NCBI GenBank assembly: GCA_035524095.1
Contig: DATKPK010000220.1
Span: 1-8,358, forward strand
Length of the DNA: 8,358 bases
Source of the DNA: DATJUF01 sp035524095
Lineage (GTDB): Bacteria > Desulfobacterota > Binatia > Binatales > Binataceae
Direction: 5' to 3'
This document shows positions 4,975 through 8,358 of this stretch, in pieces. Position 1 is the first letter of the stretch. Each line of letters opens with the position of its first letter. Below the pieces are notes generated by a model. The model saw nothing but the letters and a program-made list of their open reading frames with translations, did no database searches and was not told the origin of the DNA. A program made the position numbers and the translations under genes.

Positions 4975-6287
4975 AAGTTCTCGTGGTCGGCAGCGGCGGC
5001 CGCGAGCACGCGTTGTGCTGGCGGCTCCATCAGAGCCAGTCGGTATGGGGCCTGTTCTGCACGGGCGACAATCCCGGCATAGCGCAACTTGCCAAACCGG
5101 CCGCTACCGACCCTGAAGATAACGTCGCGCTGGCGGAATTCGCCGCCACCAATGCTATCGACCTCACGATCGTCGGTCCGGAAAATCCACTGGCTGCGGG
5201 CCTCGTCGACGAGTTTGATCGCCGCGGCTTATGCATCTTCGGTCCGACGCGAGCCGCTGCCCAGCTCGAATCAAGCAAGGCGTTCGCTAAAACTGTGATG
5301 CGCGAGGCGGGTATTCCCACGGCCGATTACGAAGTCTTCGATGACGCCGATTCCGCCCGCCGATATGTCCGCGGGGTCAAGCGGCCCTTGGTGGTGAAGG
5401 CCGACGGTCTAGCGCTCGGCAAGGGTGTGACGGTCTGCAACGACACCGACATGGCCCTGGCGGCCATCGCCGACTCGATGGATGCTGAGCGCTTTGGCTG
5501 CGCGGGCGCGCGCGTCGTGATCGAGGAAAAGCTGACCGGTGAAGAGCTTTCCTTCTTCGCACTGGCCGACGGCGAGGACGCGCTACCGCTCGGTTTCGTG
5601 CAGGATCACAAGCCGATTTTCGACGGCGACCGCGGTCCCAATACGGGTGGGATGGGCGCTTATTCGCCGGTTCCACGTTACGGCTCCGATTTCGAGGATC
5701 GCGTGATGCGCGAAGTCGTTCGCCCGACCCTGCGTGCAATGAGCGCTCGTGGCATGCCATTTCGCGGCGTCCTATTCGCGGGCCTGATGGTCGCCGATGA
5801 TCGCATCAGTGTGCTCGAATTCAACACGCGTTTTGGCGACCCCGAATGCGAGGCGCTGATGATGCGCTTCGACGGCGACCTCGCCGAAACGCTCCTGGCT
5901 GTGGCGCAGGGCCGGTCCGCCGAGGCAGCATTCTCTCTATCGCCGCGTGCCGCCGTCAGCGTTGTACTCGCCTCGGGCGGCTATCCAGGCGACTATCGGA
6001 AAGGCTTCGCCATCAAGGGCCTGGAGCAAATCGAGGGCGGCGAACCGTCGCCGGCCAAAGTTCGCTGGGCGATGGATCGGGTGCGCGTCAAAGTCTTTCA
6101 CGCTGGTACCGCACTTGATCAAGGCACTCTGGTTACTGCTGGGGGCCGCGTACTCGCTGTCACTGCGATGGCGACCGATCTGCGTGGCGCCATCGCCGCC
6201 GCCTACGAAGCCGCCGACATGATTCAATTTGACGGACGCCAGTTCCGGCGCGACATCGGCCATCGCGCATTGCCTGCAAGTTCCTAG
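4971..6287 (+). CDS. purD: Phosphoribosylamine-glycine ligase (GAR synthetase)
   Basis: ATP-grasp enzyme joining glycine to 5-phosphoribosylamine, the second step of purine synthesis; cytoplasmic. The protein is 438 residues, slightly above the usual 420-430. Motifs in order: VLVVGSGGREHAL at the N-terminus (GSGGREH at 7-13), DLTIVGPENPLAAGLVDEF, ESSKAFAKTVM, VVKADGLALGKGV (K143), VVIEEKLTGEELSFFAL, GPNTGGMGAYSP (G222 onward), FRGVLFAGLM, EFNTRFGDPE (E283 onward, metal-binding region) and VSVVLASGGYPGDY near the C-terminal domain. The ATG is preferred because the Rossmann-like motif starts at residue 3. It lacks an obvious Shine-Dalgarno and is overlapped by a mini-ORF. It follows purH and precedes tsaC by 60 bases. 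No damage is seen. Confidence 0.97.
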   Translation: MKVLVVGSGGREHALCWRLHQSQSVWGLFCTGDNPGIAQLAKPAATDPEDNVALAEFAATNAIDLTIVGPENPLAAGLVDEFDRRGLCIFGPTRAAAQLESSKAFAKTVMREAGIPTADYEVFDDADSARRYVRGVKRPLVVKADGLALGKGVTVCNDTDMALAAIADSMDAERFGCAGARVVIEEKLTGEELSFFALADGEDALPLGFVQDHKPIFDGDRGPNTGGMGAYSPVPRYGSDFEDRVMREVVRPTLRAMSARGMPFRGVLFAGLMVADDRISVLEFNTRFGDPECEALMMRFDGDLAETLLAVAQGRSAEAAFSLSPRAAVSVVLASGGYPGDYRKGFAIKGLEQIEGGEPSPAKVRWAMDRVRVKVFHAGTALDQGTLVTAGGRVLAVTAMATDLRGAIAAAYEAADMIQFDGRQFRRDIGHRALPASS

Positions 6288-6300
6288 CGAACCTATCTCA

Positions 6301-6331
6301 TTGTATGAAAATGCTCCATTGCGACGATAAT
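6301..6331 (+). promoter_or_regulatory. Weak promoter-like sequence before tsaC
   Basis: TTGTAT (6301-6306), a 19-base spacer and GATAAT (6326-6331) lie in the 60-base purD-tsaC gap. The -10 is good but the -35 and spacing are poor; transcription from upstream is equally possible. Confidence 0.25.
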
Positions 6332-6347
6332 CTTGGGATTAGCTGCT

Positions 6348-6986
6348 ATGCCTAATTCGGCTGCTATCATCGCCCACGATCACGCAATCGTTGCGGCTGT
6401 CAACGCATTACGCCAGGGGCAAATCGTTGTCTATCCAACGGAAACCTTCTACGGCCTCGCGGCCGACCCGTTCTCGCCAGACGCGATGGATCGTCTGTTT
6501 GCCTTGAAAGGGCGCGACTCCGCGAAAACCGTCGCACTGATCGCGCCCGACGCCGCTTCTGCTTTTGCGCTGGCATCAGACGTTCCCGCCATCGCGCGCA
6601 GGCTCTCCGATCGCTTCTGGCCTGGTCCGCTGACGCTGGTGCTTGCCGCCCGTATAGGGTTGCATGATTCTCTGATTGGACCGGACGGAGGGGTCGGCGT
6701 TCGCGTCTCGCCTCACTCTATCGCATCGGCACTCGCCGCCGGCCTCGGCCATCCGATCACCGCAACCAGCGCGAATCTCGCTGGCGAACCGCCCGCCACG
6801 ACGGTTGCTGCCGCGCGAGCCGCTTTTAGCGACCGCGTAAGCGTCTATCTCGACGGCGGCGAGCTCACCGCAACGACTCCCAGCACGATCGTGGTTTGCG
6901 ACCACAACGGTTGGCGCGTCATCCGAGCGGGCGCGATTGCCACCGATCAAATTATTGCCACGCTCGATGCAACGGAACCTCGATGA
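6348..6986 (+). CDS. tsaC: Threonylcarbamoyl-AMP synthase (TsaC/YrdC family)
   Basis: Makes threonylcarbamoyl-AMP from threonine, bicarbonate and ATP for the t6A37 modification of ANN-decoding tRNAs. The protein is 212 residues: a YrdC domain without the extra Sua5 C-terminal domain. Motifs: VVYPTETFYGLAADP (P30 onward), LFALKGRDSAK (the KxR-type lysine and arginine), FWPGPLTLVL, GVGVRVSPH, ITATSANLAGEPPATT (TSAN at 140-143), STIVVC and WRVIRAGAI at the end. The ATG at 6348 is preferred, with GGGA (6335-6338) nine bases before; a TTG at 6333 would add five residues. The TGA overlaps the start of the DUF1015 gene as ATGA, implying coupling. The related YciO group looks similar, so the exact paralogue is slightly less certain than the family. 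Confidence 0.93.
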   Translation: MPNSAAIIAHDHAIVAAVNALRQGQIVVYPTETFYGLAADPFSPDAMDRLFALKGRDSAKTVALIAPDAASAFALASDVPAIARRLSDRFWPGPLTLVLAARIGLHDSLIGPDGGVGVRVSPHSIASALAAGLGHPITATSANLAGEPPATTVAAARAAFSDRVSVYLDGGELTATTPSTIVVCDHNGWRVIRAGAIATDQIIATLDATEPR

Positions 6987-8281
6987 CCACGTCTGAGCAA
7001 CGCATCGAAGCATTCTCTGCCTTGGTCTTCGATACTGCGAAGGCTGGCGCCCTCCGCGATCTCATCGCGCCGCCGTACGACCTGGTCGATACTGCGCAGC
7101 AGCAAGCCCTCTATGCGCGCAGCCCTTTCAATGTGATTCGTCTTGAACTGAACCGCGACGCTGACCCCTACGCTTCGGCGGCTACGACCCTCGATAACTG
7201 GATCCGCGAGCGCGTGCTCGTTCGTCATGCCCCGCCGGCTCTTTTCCATTACACCCAGCGCTTCGAGGTTGCCGGTAAGCTACTCGCTCGCAGCGGGATC
7301 ATCGCGCGCGTGCGCCTCGAGGCTTTCAGCAGCGGACGCATCTTGCCGCACGAAAAGACCTTTCCGAAGGCGAAAGAGGATCGCCTGCGACTCCTGACCG
7401 CGACGCGCACCAACATCAGTTCGATTTTCGGTCTCTATCCGTCCACCGATAGCGGCTTGAAGGCGCTCCTGGCGGCTATCGCGGCACGCACGCCTTCATT
7501 TGAAGCGGTCGACGATAATGGCTTCGCGCATGAGATTCGCAGCATCGTTGCCGGTGAAGAAATCGCCGCGATTCAAAGCGCGCTTGCTGAGGTGCAGATT
7601 CTCATTGCCGATGGCCATCACCGCTACGAAACGGCGCTCGAATATCAGCGGCGCTGCCGAGCCGCCCAACCCGATTCATTAGCGAGTCACGGCTATGATT
7701 CCGTAATGATGACGCTGGTTGCGTTCGACGATCCCGGCCTGGTGATTCTGCCGACTCATCGCGTTGTGCGCGCGATCGCTCCTGCTCCGCTCGCTTCATT
7801 TGCGGCCCGCGCGCGTGAGCATTTTATCATGGAAGAGTTTGCCTCTGGCAGTGTGCTTCAGTCCGCTCTCATCCAAAGAGGGCGAGGCGCCCTCGCGCTT
7901 GCACTGAGAGGTCAGGCGCTTCGGCTTCTGACCCTGCGCAATGCCGCTGCGATGGCCGCCGCCGCGCCCGATCTACCGCCCGCCGTGCGCGACCTTGACG
8001 TTGCCCGCCTGCATACTCTGATTCTTGACCGCATCTGCGGTATCGGCGCCGATCAAGTCCGACAGGGTGGTAACATCACCTACACGATCGATGCTCCCGG
8101 TGCGCTCGCGAGCGTTGCCCGCGGTGACGCCGATGGAGCCTTCCTAATGAATCCGCCGACTGTCGATGACGTCGCGCGCGTCAGTGCGATTGGCGCGACA
8201 ATGCCCGAAAAGTCGACCTATTTCTTTCCCAAGCTGGTTACCGGCATGGTGCTGAATCCTCTTGACGTTCAGGTCGCGTGA
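6983..8281 (+). CDS. DUF1015 family protein of unknown function
   Basis: Conserved cytoplasmic-looking protein of 432 residues with no signal peptide or membrane helix visible. It shows the hallmarks of DUF1015: IAPPYDLVD near residue 30, LPHEKTFPKAKEDRLRLL around 121-138, a middle LIADGHHRYETALEYQRR with DGHHRY starting at D210, and MPEKSTYFFPKLVTGMVLNP (M407 onward). The charged and histidine-rich DGHHRYETA block is the likely functional centre, though no reaction is established for the family that I can state. The ATG at 6983 overlaps the tsaC stop as ATGA, with GGAA five bases upstream, so the two are translationally coupled. This start gives the normal N-terminus; an upstream TTG at 6896 reads out of frame through tsaC and is not credible. 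Confidence 0.92.
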   Translation: MTTSEQRIEAFSALVFDTAKAGALRDLIAPPYDLVDTAQQQALYARSPFNVIRLELNRDADPYASAATTLDNWIRERVLVRHAPPALFHYTQRFEVAGKLLARSGIIARVRLEAFSSGRILPHEKTFPKAKEDRLRLLTATRTNISSIFGLYPSTDSGLKALLAAIAARTPSFEAVDDNGFAHEIRSIVAGEEIAAIQSALAEVQILIADGHHRYETALEYQRRCRAAQPDSLASHGYDSVMMTLVAFDDPGLVILPTHRVVRAIAPAPLASFAARAREHFIMEEFASGSVLQSALIQRGRGALALALRGQALRLLTLRNAAAMAAAAPDLPPAVRDLDVARLHTLILDRICGIGADQVRQGGNITYTIDAPGALASVARGDADGAFLMNPPTVDDVARVSAIGATMPEKSTYFFPKLVTGMVLNPLDVQVA

Positions 8282-8303
8282 GCGGGTCGTATCGTTTGCC
8301 ATC

Positions 8304-8327
8304 ATGCGCTCGCTCGATCGTCGATGA
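8304..8327 (+). other. Seven-codon ORF ending in ATGA of a possible next gene
   Basis: ATG at 8304 codes MRSLDRR and ends at TGA 8325-8327, overlapping the ATG at 8324 as ATGA. It matches the arrangement seen before alr, purD and thiS. It is too short to judge alone. Confidence 0.22.
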
Positions 8328-8358
8328 GCGCGGCTGATCATTTAGGCCGATCGCGCCT
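8324..8358 (+). CDS. Possible start of a further plus-strand gene, cut by window edge
   Basis: ATG at 8324 opens a frame reading MSAADHLGRSR to the window end without a stop, 42 bases after the DUF1015 stop and on the same strand. Only eleven codons are visible, no Shine-Dalgarno precedes it, and no family can be recognised. Confidence 0.25.
   Translation, partial: MSAADHLGRSR

Noticed and set aside
8103..8114. CGCTCGCGAGCG palindrome in the DUF1015 gene
   Set aside because: A 12-base GC palindrome in alanine- and arginine-rich coding sequence is expected occasionally; no associated signal.

Overview
The window is ordinary bacterial chromosome, moderately GC-rich and densely packed, with two divergent gene sets. 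Gene content and style suggest an uncultured Gram-negative soil or environmental lineage of the deltaproteobacterial, Binatota or Acidobacteriota kind. That placement is only an impression from protein wording and the presence of a DUF1015 gene. No mobile element, CRISPR array, tRNA, rRNA or phage gene is visible.

Left part, minus strand (about 1825 down to 1): a thiamine cluster. A good sigma70-type promoter (TTGACA-17-GATAAT) with an A/T-rich upstream element starts transcription almost exactly at the first stem of a TPP riboswitch. The aptamer is followed by a leader with a possible start-sequestering hairpin, then thiS (sulfur carrier), thiG (thiazole synthase) and thiE (thiamine phosphate synthase). 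thiE runs off the left edge. ThiS and ThiG build the thiazole moiety, ThiE joins thiazole and pyrimidine phosphates, and the riboswitch turns the set down when TPP is abundant.

Right part, plus strand (2076 to the end): alr (alanine racemase), purH and purD (late and early steps of IMP synthesis), a TsaC/YrdC threonylcarbamoyl-AMP synthase, and a DUF1015 protein overlapping tsaC by ATGA. A further gene may begin at 8324. The genes are codirectional with gaps of 138, 54, 60 and -4 bases, so they probably form one housekeeping transcript unit with possible internal promoters before purD and tsaC. No rho-independent terminator was found.

The most unusual sequence-level signals are: (1) perfect, codon-phased inverted repeats of 17, 15 and 11 bp packed in the last 182 bases of the thiE fragment; (2) very short ORFs of 5-7 codons that end in the ATGA of the next start upstream of alr, purD, thiS and the 8324 start; (3) a possible mutually exclusive pairing switch between the TPP aptamer and the thiS start; (4) loss of an otherwise conserved active-site histidine in Alr. 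I found no convincing new multi-gene system.
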